Shown here one piece after another: positions 6,777 to 14,277 of a stretch of DNA of 14,305 nt. Below the pieces are notes generated by a model. That model made no database searches. It was not told the DNA's origin and saw nothing but the letters and a program-made list of their open reading frames with translations. Position 1 is the stretch's first letter, and each line of letters opens with the position of its first letter. The DNA lies in contig JAJZNM010000143.1 in the NCBI GenBank assembly GCA_021852325.1, positions 1-14,305 of the forward strand. The letters are read 5' to 3'. A program made the position numbers and the translations under genes. Origin of the DNA: Pseudomonadota bacterium. GTDB lineage: Bacteria; Pseudomonadota; Gammaproteobacteria; JAKAQQ01.

Positions 6777-8219
6777 GTGTCCTCCGCCCGGCACGGCCGG
6801 CGCCCCGACCCGGTCCTCGAAGCCATCGTCGATTACGTGTTTTCCGATGAGGAGCCGAGCGCGCTCGCCTACGACACCGCCTGGCTCAGTCTCATGGATT
6901 CCATCGGCGTGGCCCTTCGCACCCTGAATCACACCGCCTGCACACGACTGCTCGGCCCCTGGATTCCGGGCGGAGCCGTGGGGCGAGGCGCACGGGTCTT
7001 GGGCACTGACTTCGAACTCGATCCGATCAAGGCTGCTTTCGATACCGGGGCCTTGATTCGCTGGCTGGATTACAACGATACCTGGCTCGCAGCCGAGTGG
7101 GCACATCCCTCGGACAATCTGGGGGCCCTTTTGGCCGTTGCCGATTACCTGAACCGCGTGCCCGACGCGCCCGCAGGGGCTCGCCCCGTGACGATCCAGA
7201 TGCTCCTTCGCGCGATGATTCGTGCATATGAAATCCAGGGGATCCTGGCCCTCACCAACTCGCTCAATGCCGTCGGGGTCGACCATGTGGTCTATGTGCG
7301 GGTCGCCTCGGCAGCACTCGCCACACGCCTCCTCGGGGGATCCCGTGCACAGGTTCTGAGTGCCGTGTCCGGTGCGTTTGCCGACGGCGGCACCCTCCGT
7401 GCCTACCGGCACTTCCCGAATACCGGGACCCGCAAATCCTGGGCGGCCGCCGATGCCACGGCCCGCGGGGTTCAGCTTGCGTTGATGGCCTTGAAGGGGG
7501 AAATGGCCTACCCTGAGGTGTTGACCACGCCGCGCTGGGGCTTCAATGCTGTGGTGATGAAGGGCTCCCCGCTGGCGCTGACCCGTCCGCTGACGAGCTA
7601 CGTCATGGAAAACATCCTCTACAAGGTGAGCTACCCGGCCGAGTTTCACGGGCAAACAGCTGCCGAAGCCGCCTTGGAACTCCATCCCGAGATCCAGGGA
7701 CGGCTCGCCGAGATCGAGCGGATCGACATCGAGACCCAGCGCGCCGCGATCCAGATCATCGACAAGACCGGCCCCCTGAACAATCCCGCGGACCGGGATC
7801 ACTGCCTGCAGTTCATTGTGGCCAGTGCACTCGTGCGCGGGCGTCTCATCGAGGAGGATTATGAAGACCGGCACGCGGCCGATCCCCTGATCGATGCGCT
7901 CCGTTCCAAAATGCGGGTCACCGAGAATGCGGAGTTCACCCGCCATTATTACGATCTCGAGAAGCGTTTCATCGGAAATGCCATCACGATCCGGTTCCGG
8001 GATGGATCTTCGAGCAGGCGGGTCGCCGTCGAAGTCCCGATCGGACACCGCCTGCGACGTGACGAAGCCAAGCCCTTGCTCCGCGCGAAGTTCATGCAGA
8101 GCCTGAACCGTTTGCCCCCAAAACAGGCACACCCCATCGCGGCAGCATTCGAGAAGCCCTGGCAGGCCCAGTCCGACCGGAGCGTCTCGGAACTCCTGGA
8201 TCATCTGATCCCCGCGTAG
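6777..8219 (+). CDS. prpD: 2-methylcitrate dehydratase PrpD
   Basis: Dehydrates 2-methylcitrate to 2-methyl-cis-aconitate; an aconitase then completes the isomerisation. It is 480 residues, about the E. coli length (483), and belongs to the MmgE/PrpD family. Very strong blocks are NDTWLAAEWAHPSDNLG at 100-116, PNTGTRKSWAAADATAR at 214-230, YVMENILYKVSYPAEFHGQT at about 275-294, and GPLNNPADRDHC at 332-343. These are the PrpD-subfamily signatures, not those of cis-aconitate decarboxylase or generic MmgE. The start is a GTG only 6 nt after the prpC stop with no good ribosome site, which fits translational coupling. The gene sits last in prpBCD. No prpE, prpR, acnD or prpF is present in the window, so PrpD-type dehydration with a housekeeping aconitase is the likely route. 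Confidence 0.96.
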   Translation: MSSARHGRRPDPVLEAIVDYVFSDEEPSALAYDTAWLSLMDSIGVALRTLNHTACTRLLGPWIPGGAVGRGARVLGTDFELDPIKAAFDTGALIRWLDYNDTWLAAEWAHPSDNLGALLAVADYLNRVPDAPAGARPVTIQMLLRAMIRAYEIQGILALTNSLNAVGVDHVVYVRVASAALATRLLGGSRAQVLSAVSGAFADGGTLRAYRHFPNTGTRKSWAAADATARGVQLALMALKGEMAYPEVLTTPRWGFNAVVMKGSPLALTRPLTSYVMENILYKVSYPAEFHGQTAAEAALELHPEIQGRLAEIERIDIETQRAAIQIIDKTGPLNNPADRDHCLQFIVASALVRGRLIEEDYEDRHAADPLIDALRSKMRVTENAEFTRHYYDLEKRFIGNAITIRFRDGSSSRRVAVEVPIGHRLRRDEAKPLLRAKFMQSLNRLPPKQAHPIAAAFEKPWQAQSDRSVSELLDHLIPA

Positions 8220-8272
8220 CGGGTGCTCCGGCCATTGGGCATCCTGATGGCGACAGTGCGAGAATCCGGGGG

Positions 8273-9424
8273 ATGAACGAACCCTATCCTGCGTTGCCGC
8301 CGGAGATCGGACGGGCTCTCGACCGGATCGAGGGAGGCGCCATCAGCTGGGATCCGGTCTTGATCCACTTCCTCCGGGCCCGTTGCTTCGAACATCCGGA
8401 TGGGCGTGCGCAGTTCAGGCACCGGAGACACCTCTACCGGTGTGAAACCCGGCTGGCGCTCGTTCAGGAACTGCTCCATCCCAAAACCGATGTCCTCGCC
8501 CCGGGTCCGATTGACATGGCCGCGGGATTCCTCCAGGAGATGCCGACCAGGACATCCGGATCCGGTGAGCCGGATGATGCACGGACCCTCTTCCGGGACC
8601 GCTGCAGGAACACCCTCGCGGACTGGCGGCCGGGGGGCATCCGGTCCCTGGAAAGGGATGTGCATGTGTTTGCGCGACTCCTTCTGGAACAAGCGGGTGT
8701 CCTGCCCCCTCCGGAGGGTCCGGAAGGGCAGTGGGTTTCAGCCTGGCTCGCGCTCGCCCGTGAGACCGCCTTCCAGCCCACGGTCCTGAGCCGCCGGGAA
8801 CAGGCGGCACGTTCGCGTGTGAAGCGTCGTGCCGAACGGGATTTCCGGGGGCTCCGGCATGATGGGCAACCGGATGAAGCCGATGGATCGGCCTCACGCA
8901 TCGACCCCGGCCTCCTATGGCATGCGGGACCCGCATGCGAGCTTGCGCTTTATGCCCCGTTCTGGGTCATCACCCATCTCGATATGGATGCCCGGGAGAT
9001 CGCTCAGGGGGCGCTCGGGGACTGGGTCAGGCGGTTGATCGTCACCGCCTGGCACATGCTTCCGCCCTGCTGGTTGCAGAGTCGTGAAACCCGTTATGAG
9101 TTCCGGCTTGGCACAGAACGGGTCCCCGCCAAGATGCGGTTTTTGTTCGGACCGGCCTTGCACGAAGAGAGTTTCGTGTTTGACCGGCTCCACGAGTTCG
9201 GGGGAATCCACCCGGGACCCGGCGATGCCCGGGGACCTGCCTCCTTACCATTCAGTCCGGCTGTATTGGAGAGGATCTGCATCCTGTTCGAGGAAATCCT
9301 CGCCACCGGGTATCCGGTGGCGGTCCCGGGCGGTGCGGGCTGGCTCTCGTGGGAGGAGGATCTGCCCAAGGCGCTGACCGAGTCGCTGCCGATCCACCTC
9401 CACCCCCCTCCCCTCCGTCGATGA
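8273..9424 (+). CDS. Unrecognised 383-residue protein
   Basis: I do not recognise this gene. The frame has the strong third-position G/C of its neighbours, no competing coherent frame, and an ATG preceded by a G-rich GGGGG run with weak spacing, so it is likely real. The product is soluble-looking, with no signal peptide and no membrane segment. It is rich in Arg, Glu, Leu and Trp, with six Cys (38, 57, 111, 222, 266, 336) in no metal-motif spacing. A basic stretch at 174-191 (RREQAARSRVKRRAERD) precedes a low-complexity Gly/Asp/Ser linker (195-210), suggesting two domains. The second domain contains conserved-looking aromatic blocks WVITHLDMD (231-239), AWHMLPPCW (259-267) and MRFLFGPALHEESFVFDRLHEFGG-like sequence near 288-311. 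It starts 53 nt after prpD and could be its operon tail or an independent gene. Its stop overlaps a further ATG at 9421. Confidence 0.7.
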   Translation: MNEPYPALPPEIGRALDRIEGGAISWDPVLIHFLRARCFEHPDGRAQFRHRRHLYRCETRLALVQELLHPKTDVLAPGPIDMAAGFLQEMPTRTSGSGEPDDARTLFRDRCRNTLADWRPGGIRSLERDVHVFARLLLEQAGVLPPPEGPEGQWVSAWLALARETAFQPTVLSRREQAARSRVKRRAERDFRGLRHDGQPDEADGSASRIDPGLLWHAGPACELALYAPFWVITHLDMDAREIAQGALGDWVRRLIVTAWHMLPPCWLQSRETRYEFRLGTERVPAKMRFLFGPALHEESFVFDRLHEFGGIHPGPGDARGPASLPFSPAVLERICILFEEILATGYPVAVPGGAGWLSWEEDLPKALTESLPIHLHPPPLRR

Positions 9425-9854
9425 GTGTGCAGTTTGCCTCCGGCGGTCTCTTCTGGACCACGCTCGCGGTTATCGGATCCCTCAGCCTGTGGACCCATTC
9501 TGCTTTTCCGGAACAACAGGTCGTGGGATTCCCACGTGCCGTCGGGCTGGAAGGCTACTGGCCCGAACTCCACTCGTCACGCATCGTCCCGCAAACGATG
9601 CCATCTGGATTCAACGTGGAGTACGCAGGTCGTCCTGCCGCTCTCGAGCATGCTCTTCCCGCGGCGCGGAATTGTGCTGCTGGAGCAGGCACTGCGCCAC
9701 CGCCAAGGCTACCACTTGAAGATCCGTTCGATCGAGAACCCGCCGGTTCTCTTCATCGAGCACTGGATGCTGGCTGCGTGTGGCAGTTCGCGAACTGCTC
9801 GGCGAGACCAGAGACTCAAGGATGCGCCGGTGGGCAGCGACACCGGCGTGCTAG
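9421..9854 (+). pseudogene. Probable decayed small gene with coding signal split over three frames
   Basis: No intact gene fills the 448 nt between the 8273-9424 gene and cls. Coding-like codon patterns appear in sequence in three frames. The first runs from the ATG at 9421, which overlaps the preceding stop as ATGA, to about 9620 (begins MSVQFASGGLFWTT). A second frame runs from about 9620 to 9770 and includes SMLFPRRGIVLLEQALRHR and NPPVLFIEHWMLA. A third frame then runs to a TAG at 9852-9854 (includes RELLGET). This looks like one ORF of about 144 codons carrying two frameshifts. The middle part has a faint resemblance to the tail of chorismate lyase, too weak to name. It may instead be non-coding, or the shifts may be assembly errors. 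Confidence 0.33.
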
Positions 9855-9872
9855 GATTCTCAGACCCACTGG

Positions 9873-11309
9873 ATGACTGCATTCATGCACACGATCTTGT
9901 TCCTGCTCGCCCTCGCCATCTATGTCATGGGGTGGGTAGCGGCGGCGCATGCGGCGCTCACGGCCCGGACTTCGCAAGGCGCCATCGCCTGGGCCGTGTC
10001 TCTGGCTTTTCTGCCGTTTTTCGCCTTGGTCCCATATGCCCTGTTTGGCCGCAGCCACTTTGGCCGCTATGTGGATGCCCACCGCACACAGAACCGCAAG
10101 TTTCGTGAAATTTCGAAGCAAATCGACCTAAACAATGATTTCTCGATTTCCAGTGACGCTTTGACTATTCCCGATCTCACTGCCCTCAAAGCGTTGATCG
10201 AACTGACCCATGCCCCCTTTTCCAGCGGCAACAGCGTTCAGCTTTTAGTGGACGGGAGTGAGACCTTCCCGGCCCTATTCGCAGCCATCGCCACGGCGAC
10301 CCGGTACGTCGTAGTCCAGTATTACATCGTGGCAGACGACGGGCTTGGGCGCAAACTCATGGAATGCCTGCTGAAAAAGGCACGGGAAGGGGTTTCGGTT
10401 TATTTTCTGGTGGATGGTTTTGGCAGCCATCTCCTGCCTGACGCATACCTCGCGGAACTGAGGGCAGCGGGTGTTTCTGCCCACCGGTTTCTGCGGCCAC
10501 GCCGTCGTGCCAACCGTTTTCAATTGAATTTTCGCAACCACCGCAAGATCGTGGTCGTCGACGGGGAACAGGCTTTCATCGGGGGATTGAATGTGAGTGA
10601 TCAGTACTTGGGCCTGAAGCCTCCCATGAGTCCCTGGCGCGACACGCACATCCAGATCCGCGGACCGGCTGTGGCGAGTATCCAACTCGCATTTATTGAA
10701 GACTGGTATTGGGCGACTCACGATATTCCCGCTCTCTCATGGAAACCGGCACCCTCGCCTGACAACATCCGCTGCCAGATCATTGCCAGCGGTCCGGCAG
10801 ACGAATATGAAACTTGCGTACTTTTTTTTGTACAGGCCATCAACTCGGCAATGCATCGTATCTGGATTGCGACACCATTTTATGTTCCGGACGAGGCCGT
10901 GTTTGTCGCGCTCAAGCTGGCAGCACTGCGTGGAGTCGATGTGCGCCTGCTGGTTCCGGCCCGGGCGGAATGCCTGATGCACCTCATTACCACGCTTTAC
11001 GCGCACGAAGCCGTGCGCTCGGGGTTCATGGTCTACCAGTACCAACCCGGTTTTATGCACCAGAAGGTCGTGCTCGTGGATGACCAGATCTCCGCAGTAG
11101 GCAGCGCCAATCTGGATAATCGTTCACTCAGGCTCAATTTCGAAATCATCGCCCTGATCGTCGATCGGGAATTCGCGTCACGCGTCGAAGCGATGCTGCT
11201 TGAGGATTTCACCCGGGCGATCCCGATTCAGCCTCATGATTACGATCACGTCTCGCTGCTGTACCGCCTGGGTATGCAGACGAGCAGGCTGTTTGCACCG
11301 ATCTTGTAG
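9873..11309 (+). CDS. cls: Cardiolipin synthase (phospholipase D family, ClsA type)
   Basis: Transfers phosphatidyl groups to make cardiolipin at the inner membrane. It is 478 residues, the usual size of bacterial ClsA (about 480-490). Two N-terminal membrane segments lie at about residues 6-28 and 38-58 (AIAWAVSLAFLPFFALVPYALFGR-like). Two PLD 'HKD' motifs follow. The first is H223-R-K225 with D230 (RNHRKIVVVD), followed by FIGGLN. The second is H396-Q-K398 with D403 (MHQKVVLVD), followed by VGSANLDNRS. The middle block ATPFYVPDEA is also typical. ATGs at 9873 and 9885 are both possible starts; neither has a clear ribosome site. Base composition is lower in GC than the flanks (for example 30 G+C in the 60 nt at 10141-10200), with more TTT, TAT and TTA codons, which suggests recent transfer. 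Confidence 0.95.
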   Translation: MTAFMHTILFLLALAIYVMGWVAAAHAALTARTSQGAIAWAVSLAFLPFFALVPYALFGRSHFGRYVDAHRTQNRKFREISKQIDLNNDFSISSDALTIPDLTALKALIELTHAPFSSGNSVQLLVDGSETFPALFAAIATATRYVVVQYYIVADDGLGRKLMECLLKKAREGVSVYFLVDGFGSHLLPDAYLAELRAAGVSAHRFLRPRRRANRFQLNFRNHRKIVVVDGEQAFIGGLNVSDQYLGLKPPMSPWRDTHIQIRGPAVASIQLAFIEDWYWATHDIPALSWKPAPSPDNIRCQIIASGPADEYETCVLFFVQAINSAMHRIWIATPFYVPDEAVFVALKLAALRGVDVRLLVPARAECLMHLITTLYAHEAVRSGFMVYQYQPGFMHQKVVLVDDQISAVGSANLDNRSLRLNFEIIALIVDREFASRVEAMLLEDFTRAIPIQPHDYDHVSLLYRLGMQTSRLFAPIL

Positions 11310-11353
11310 CTCGAAAACCGGAATGACACGGGATATTTTGCATTCTCTACCGG

Positions 11354-11719
11354 TCAGGCGTGAAGTACCGGATCGATTTCTAGAATCTGCAGGCGGGCCT
11401 GACGCGCTTCGTCGTCACGTCTCGAGCGGCAGAAAATGATGCGTGCACCGAGCACGTGAACGGGTGACCCCGGGATCCAGAGCAGGAGCCCCCCAAGCGG
11501 CTGATCCATCACTTCGGCGAGCCCGCTGGCCAGGCGGGTCAGGTTGTACGCCGGGTCAAGATCCTGGCGGGTCATCGTCCTGTCGGGCGCGATGACGATC
11601 AAAATGTCCATGAGAATCAGGAAATGCAAGACGTCGGTGCGCGGGCTCCGGTTGCGTGGATCCAGCACCATCCACCAGGGCCAGATGACATGCGGAGGGA
11701 AGAGTAAGGCCGAGCAGGT
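11354..11719 (-). pseudogene. ctaG: C-terminal remnant of a CtaG-type cytochrome c oxidase assembly protein
   Basis: The minus strand is open for 121 codons from after an in-frame stop at 11720-11722 to a TGA at 11354-11356. It contains IWPWWMVLDPRNRSPRTDVL, a hydrophobic stretch HFLILMDILIVIAP, then DPAYN and EVMDQPLGGLLLWIPGSPVHV followed by FCRSRRDDEAR. The block 'DQxLGGLxxWxPGxxVxxLxAxxxFxRxxRRDE' is the hallmark C-terminus of the caa3-type CtaG membrane family, and 'WP..-DPR..' resembles its preceding loop. CtaG is normally about 250-300 residues with several membrane spans, so more than half is missing, the upstream in-frame stop blocks extension, and no start or ribosome site fits. It lies tail to tail with cls. 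The family match is by eye; a short functional protein starting at the ATG ending at 11671 is less likely. Confidence 0.55.
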
Positions 11720-11885
11720 TCATTCCGCGAGATTCCATGCCGGTTGAGCTCCGGGGAGCCGATTCCAGTACAATGCGTGAGGAGAACGCGAGCAGGGTGC
11801 TCCATATGAGTCGTACTGGCTTGTGACCCGTGGGACCCCGCTCAGGTTTGCTGACGATCCAACCATCTCCTTGAGGACCCTGCTG
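11720..11885. other. Intergenic leader upstream of the DUF3617-like gene
   Basis: Together with the ctaG stump this makes up the 576 nt without an intact gene between cls and the DUF3617-like gene. It holds one candidate promoter (listed separately) and a GAGGA ribosome site at 11873-11877. No RNA gene or repeat was seen. Confidence 0.5.
11744..11774 (+). promoter_or_regulatory. Candidate promoter for the DUF3617-like gene
   Basis: TTGAGC at 11744-11749 and TACAAT at 11769-11774 are separated by 19 nt. Both hexamers are close to sigma-70 consensus but the spacing is longer than ideal. It lies about 110 nt upstream of the ATG at 11886, leaving a long leader. Confidence 0.4.
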
Positions 11886-12347
11886 ATGTCGATGAAAAAC
11901 CATGCGTTGACTGCCTTCCTGTGGATTCTGGCCACGACGGTGGTGGCGACTGCCCCGGCATTCGCCAAAGCGGCCGTGAACCCGTACTTCACTCCCGGGC
12001 TCTGGCGTCTCGATGTCGTGACCTATGGAAGCGGCAAAACGGTCATGAAACGGATCTCGCAGACGCTCTGCCTCGCGCATCAGCCCCGCGCCATGAAACC
12101 GCACGGAAAAATGGCTTCCATGTGCCATGTCACGACTCACCACATGGTGGGGGACACGTTGACCTGGACCACGGCCTGCCACTCGGCGGCGCTCGACATG
12201 GTGACCCAGGGACGGACCGTGTACCACAAGACCACGCTCGACTCATGGGTAAACGGGAAGATGCTCTCGCCCGAAAAGATGAGCTACCGGGTCCATGTGA
12301 TGGGGCACCGGATCGGCAACTGCACCGGCACCAAATCGGGCCACTAG
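11886..12347 (+). CDS. Secreted DUF3617-like small protein
   Basis: A 153-residue exported protein. Residues 1-27 form a signal peptide: a short polar start (MSMKNH), a hydrophobic core (ALTAFLWILATTVVATA) and an AFA cleavage site before KAA. The mature part begins with FTPGLWRLDVVTYGSG, the 'PGLWxxxxxx' opening of DUF3617 proteins, and has four Cys (62, 80, 98, 146) placed as expected for the two disulfides of that family (inference). It is unusually rich in His (11) and Met, which might mean metal contact but is not proof. Function of the family is unknown; location is likely periplasmic. The start at 11886 is chosen because GAGGA at 11873-11877 sits 8 nt upstream and because it gives a normal signal peptide; an upstream in-frame GTG at 11823 would add 21 non-signal residues. 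The Omp85-type gene follows 164 nt later. Confidence 0.75.
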   Translation: MSMKNHALTAFLWILATTVVATAPAFAKAAVNPYFTPGLWRLDVVTYGSGKTVMKRISQTLCLAHQPRAMKPHGKMASMCHVTTHHMVGDTLTWTTACHSAALDMVTQGRTVYHKTTLDSWVNGKMLSPEKMSYRVHVMGHRIGNCTGTKSGH

Positions 12348-12382
12348 GCCATGAAGAGGCCGATCGCTGCCCGTGGCCCGGT

Positions 12383-12401
12383 TGACCGATACGGGCGGTC
12401 A
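12383..12401. repeat. Inverted repeat between the DUF3617-like and Omp85 genes
   Basis: TGACCG and CGGTCA form a perfect 6-bp stem around a 7-nt loop. No T-run follows, so it is not an obvious Rho-independent terminator. It could be an operator half-site pair or a weak transcript-end hairpin. Confidence 0.35.
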
Positions 12402-12449
12402 GACCCCGGAGCCGCTTGAGGGATCGGCGCGGGCAGGGTGCGAGGCCCT

Positions 12450-12463
12450 CCCGGCTGACCGGG
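12450..12463. repeat. Short GC hairpin upstream of the Omp85 gene
   Basis: CCCGG-CTGA-CCGGG can form a 5-bp stem with a 4-nt loop, 49 nt before the GTG start at 12512. There is no T-tract. In GC-rich DNA such hairpins arise by chance, so its role is open. Confidence 0.25.
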
Positions 12464-12511
12464 CGTAGCCGAGTTCATTCCTCCCATCTCGTCCACGGCA
12501 GGGGAGGGACG

Positions 12512-14254
12512 GTGAGGACAGGACTCAGGCATTGCCCAAGGAGGCAGGCTCCGGCCCCTTCTTACGGGGTCTTCGTGATTTTGATGGCCGCTGCCCTGCT
12601 TCCTGTATCCCCGGTACAGGCGAAGACAACCGGGACGGGCGTGGGGAGCTGCCTGGCCGGTTTCCCGCCGGGGGTCGCTCCCGCGCTCGGCCGGTTCTAC
12701 GACGCACATCTTTGGAGCTTCCTCGAATCCCGCCACGACCGGATCGGGCGGATCGATGTCCATGTGGTCAATGTCTTCAACCGTTCCCGACCCGGACAGG
12801 ACACCTGGTATGCGCGGGCCGCCGATTTCATCCACGCGAAGACCAAGGCCTATGTGATCCGGGACATGCTCCTTTTCAAGAGCGGTGAGCCGGTGCTCGC
12901 GCGGACCATCTATGAAACTGAGCGCAACCTGCGCGCGTTGCCGTTTGTGCGCGCGGTCCGCATCGTTCCCACGAGCTGCGTTGACCAGGTGGTTACGGTC
13001 GCCGTCGTCGAAAAGGATGCCTGGACGCTCAAGCTCGACTTCAGGTTCAGCCATGTCGGGGGGGCGAGCGAAATCCGCTACAAGGCCCTTGATACCGATA
13101 TCCTTGGGACGGGCAAGACATTTTCCGTAAGCTGGCAGAAAACCTTGCAGCGGACCGAGACCGATTACGAGTATGAAGATCCCGCCATTTTCGGGAGCCG
13201 CTGGACGGGGCTTGCGATCGACGGGACACTTTCCGATGGCTACCTGCGCGAGATCACGATCGCGCGGCCGTTTTACCGGGATACGGACCCCTGGTCGATG
13301 TCCTTCAGCGGGCTTTCCCAGAAAGAGGATCTCGACCTTTACGAAGGCGGCGTCCTGACCGAATCCGTGCCCAACCAGCTGAACACGGCGAGCGTCACGT
13401 ACGGTCACCTGGTCGGATTCTCCGACAACACGGGTGAGCGGCTCTATCTCGGCTGGAGCCGGAACTCGGAAACCTATGAGACGCCGATCGCGGAAGCGCC
13501 GGTTCCACTCCTGCCGCTTGACCTCCTCGCGCGACGGACCGTGGGGCCGACGGTCGGATGGCAGCTCTTCCAGGACCGGTACCGGAGTTTCGAGAACATC
13601 CAGCTGATCGACCGGGTCGAGGATTACGATCTCGGGTGGAATGTGATGGGCACGCTTGGCCTCGATCCGAGCGTGTTCGGGAGTCTCGGAAACTCCTACT
13701 CGTTCAACCTCGACGCGAGTGTCGGGTCGCGTCTTCTCGGTCACGATCTCCTGCTCGCCTCGGGGAGCTGGCAGGTGCGTCGTCAAACCGGTGAGTGGCA
13801 GAACGAATCGGGCCAGCTCGCTGCAACCTACTACAACCAGGATCTGCCGGAGCAAACCTGGGTTCTCCATGCCGCCTATGCGTTTACGGTGCGTCCGGAT
13901 CCGCTGAGCCTGCTCTATATCGGCGGTATCCAGGGTTTGCGGGGCTACCCCAATTATTTTCGCCTGGGGACCCGGATGTGGACCACCACCCTCGAGGACC
14001 GGATCGTGACTCCGGTCATGTTGTTCCACAGCTTCGTGCTCGGCTTCGTGGCTTATGCCGACTGTGCCCAGATTGAGGAGCTCACGCCTGCGCGCTGGAG
14101 CCGGATCTACGAGGATGTGGGTGGCGGGCTCCGGATCGGCAACCTCCGGAGCGCCTATGGCCAGGTCTACTACCTGACGATGGCGTTCCCGCTGGTCCGT
14201 GTGCCCGGGGTACCGGCCGATGAGTTCATTGTGGGTGACATCGTGCATTTTTAG
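12512..14254 (+). CDS. Omp85-superfamily outer-membrane protein with a single POTRA domain
   Basis: 580 residues from a GTG with a GGGAGGG ribosome site just upstream (12502-12508). Residues 1-37 look like a signal peptide: a basic start, the hydrophobic FVILMAAALLPVSP and cleavage after VQA. Residues about 79-171 form one POTRA: strand RIDVHVVNVFN, helix AYVIRDMLLFKSG, helix IYETERNLRALPFV, strand RAVRIVP, strand VVTVAVVEKDAWTL. From about 172 to the end lies a beta-rich barrel with alternating aromatic/aliphatic strands, DPAIFGSRW at 223-231, the Omp85 loop-6 motif LRGY at 476-479, and a C-terminal Phe (DIVHF) of the outer-membrane insertion signal. BamA has five POTRA, TamA three and FhaC two, so this is a minimal member of unknown cargo. 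A stronger AAGGAGG at 12538-12544 has no start codon at useful distance. Confidence 0.82.
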   Translation: MRTGLRHCPRRQAPAPSYGVFVILMAAALLPVSPVQAKTTGTGVGSCLAGFPPGVAPALGRFYDAHLWSFLESRHDRIGRIDVHVVNVFNRSRPGQDTWYARAADFIHAKTKAYVIRDMLLFKSGEPVLARTIYETERNLRALPFVRAVRIVPTSCVDQVVTVAVVEKDAWTLKLDFRFSHVGGASEIRYKALDTDILGTGKTFSVSWQKTLQRTETDYEYEDPAIFGSRWTGLAIDGTLSDGYLREITIARPFYRDTDPWSMSFSGLSQKEDLDLYEGGVLTESVPNQLNTASVTYGHLVGFSDNTGERLYLGWSRNSETYETPIAEAPVPLLPLDLLARRTVGPTVGWQLFQDRYRSFENIQLIDRVEDYDLGWNVMGTLGLDPSVFGSLGNSYSFNLDASVGSRLLGHDLLLASGSWQVRRQTGEWQNESGQLAATYYNQDLPEQTWVLHAAYAFTVRPDPLSLLYIGGIQGLRGYPNYFRLGTRMWTTTLEDRIVTPVMLFHSFVLGFVAYADCAQIEELTPARWSRIYEDVGGGLRIGNLRSAYGQVYYLTMAFPLVRVPGVPADEFIVGDIVHF

Positions 14255-14271
14255 GGGACCGTGGAAGGGAC

Positions 14272-14277
14272 TATAAT
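14272..14277 (+). promoter_or_regulatory. Consensus -10 box near the right edge
   Basis: A perfect TATAAT followed by TCGCG lies 18 nt after the stop of the Omp85 gene, with no clear -35 at 16-18 nt. It points to a transcription unit that starts at about 14284 and continues outside the window; only about 20 nt of it are visible, too few to identify. Confidence 0.45.

Noticed and set aside
6180..8204. Minus-strand open frame of about 670 codons opposite prpC/prpD
   Set aside because: It is a shadow frame caused by third-position G/C in prpD; no motif or ribosome site supports it.
8220..8272. Promoter TTGGGC-N19-GAGAAT ahead of the unrecognised gene
   Set aside because: Both hexamers are poor and the spacer is too long; such matches are expected by chance.
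9620..9790. Resemblance of the frame-2 segment to the C-terminus of chorismate lyase (UbiC)
   Set aside because: Only a few residues (PL..LF, RS, P.L..E..L.A) line up and a four-residue gap is needed, so naming it would be over-reading.
11310..11353. ACCGG / CCGGT pair after cls as a bidirectional terminator
   Set aside because: The 5-bp arms are about 29 nt apart without a T-tract on either strand.
12416..12511. Upstream extension of the Omp85 gene to an in-frame start at 12416
   Set aside because: The added residues are Arg/Gly/Ser-rich and would bury the signal peptide; the GTG at 12512 has its own ribosome site.
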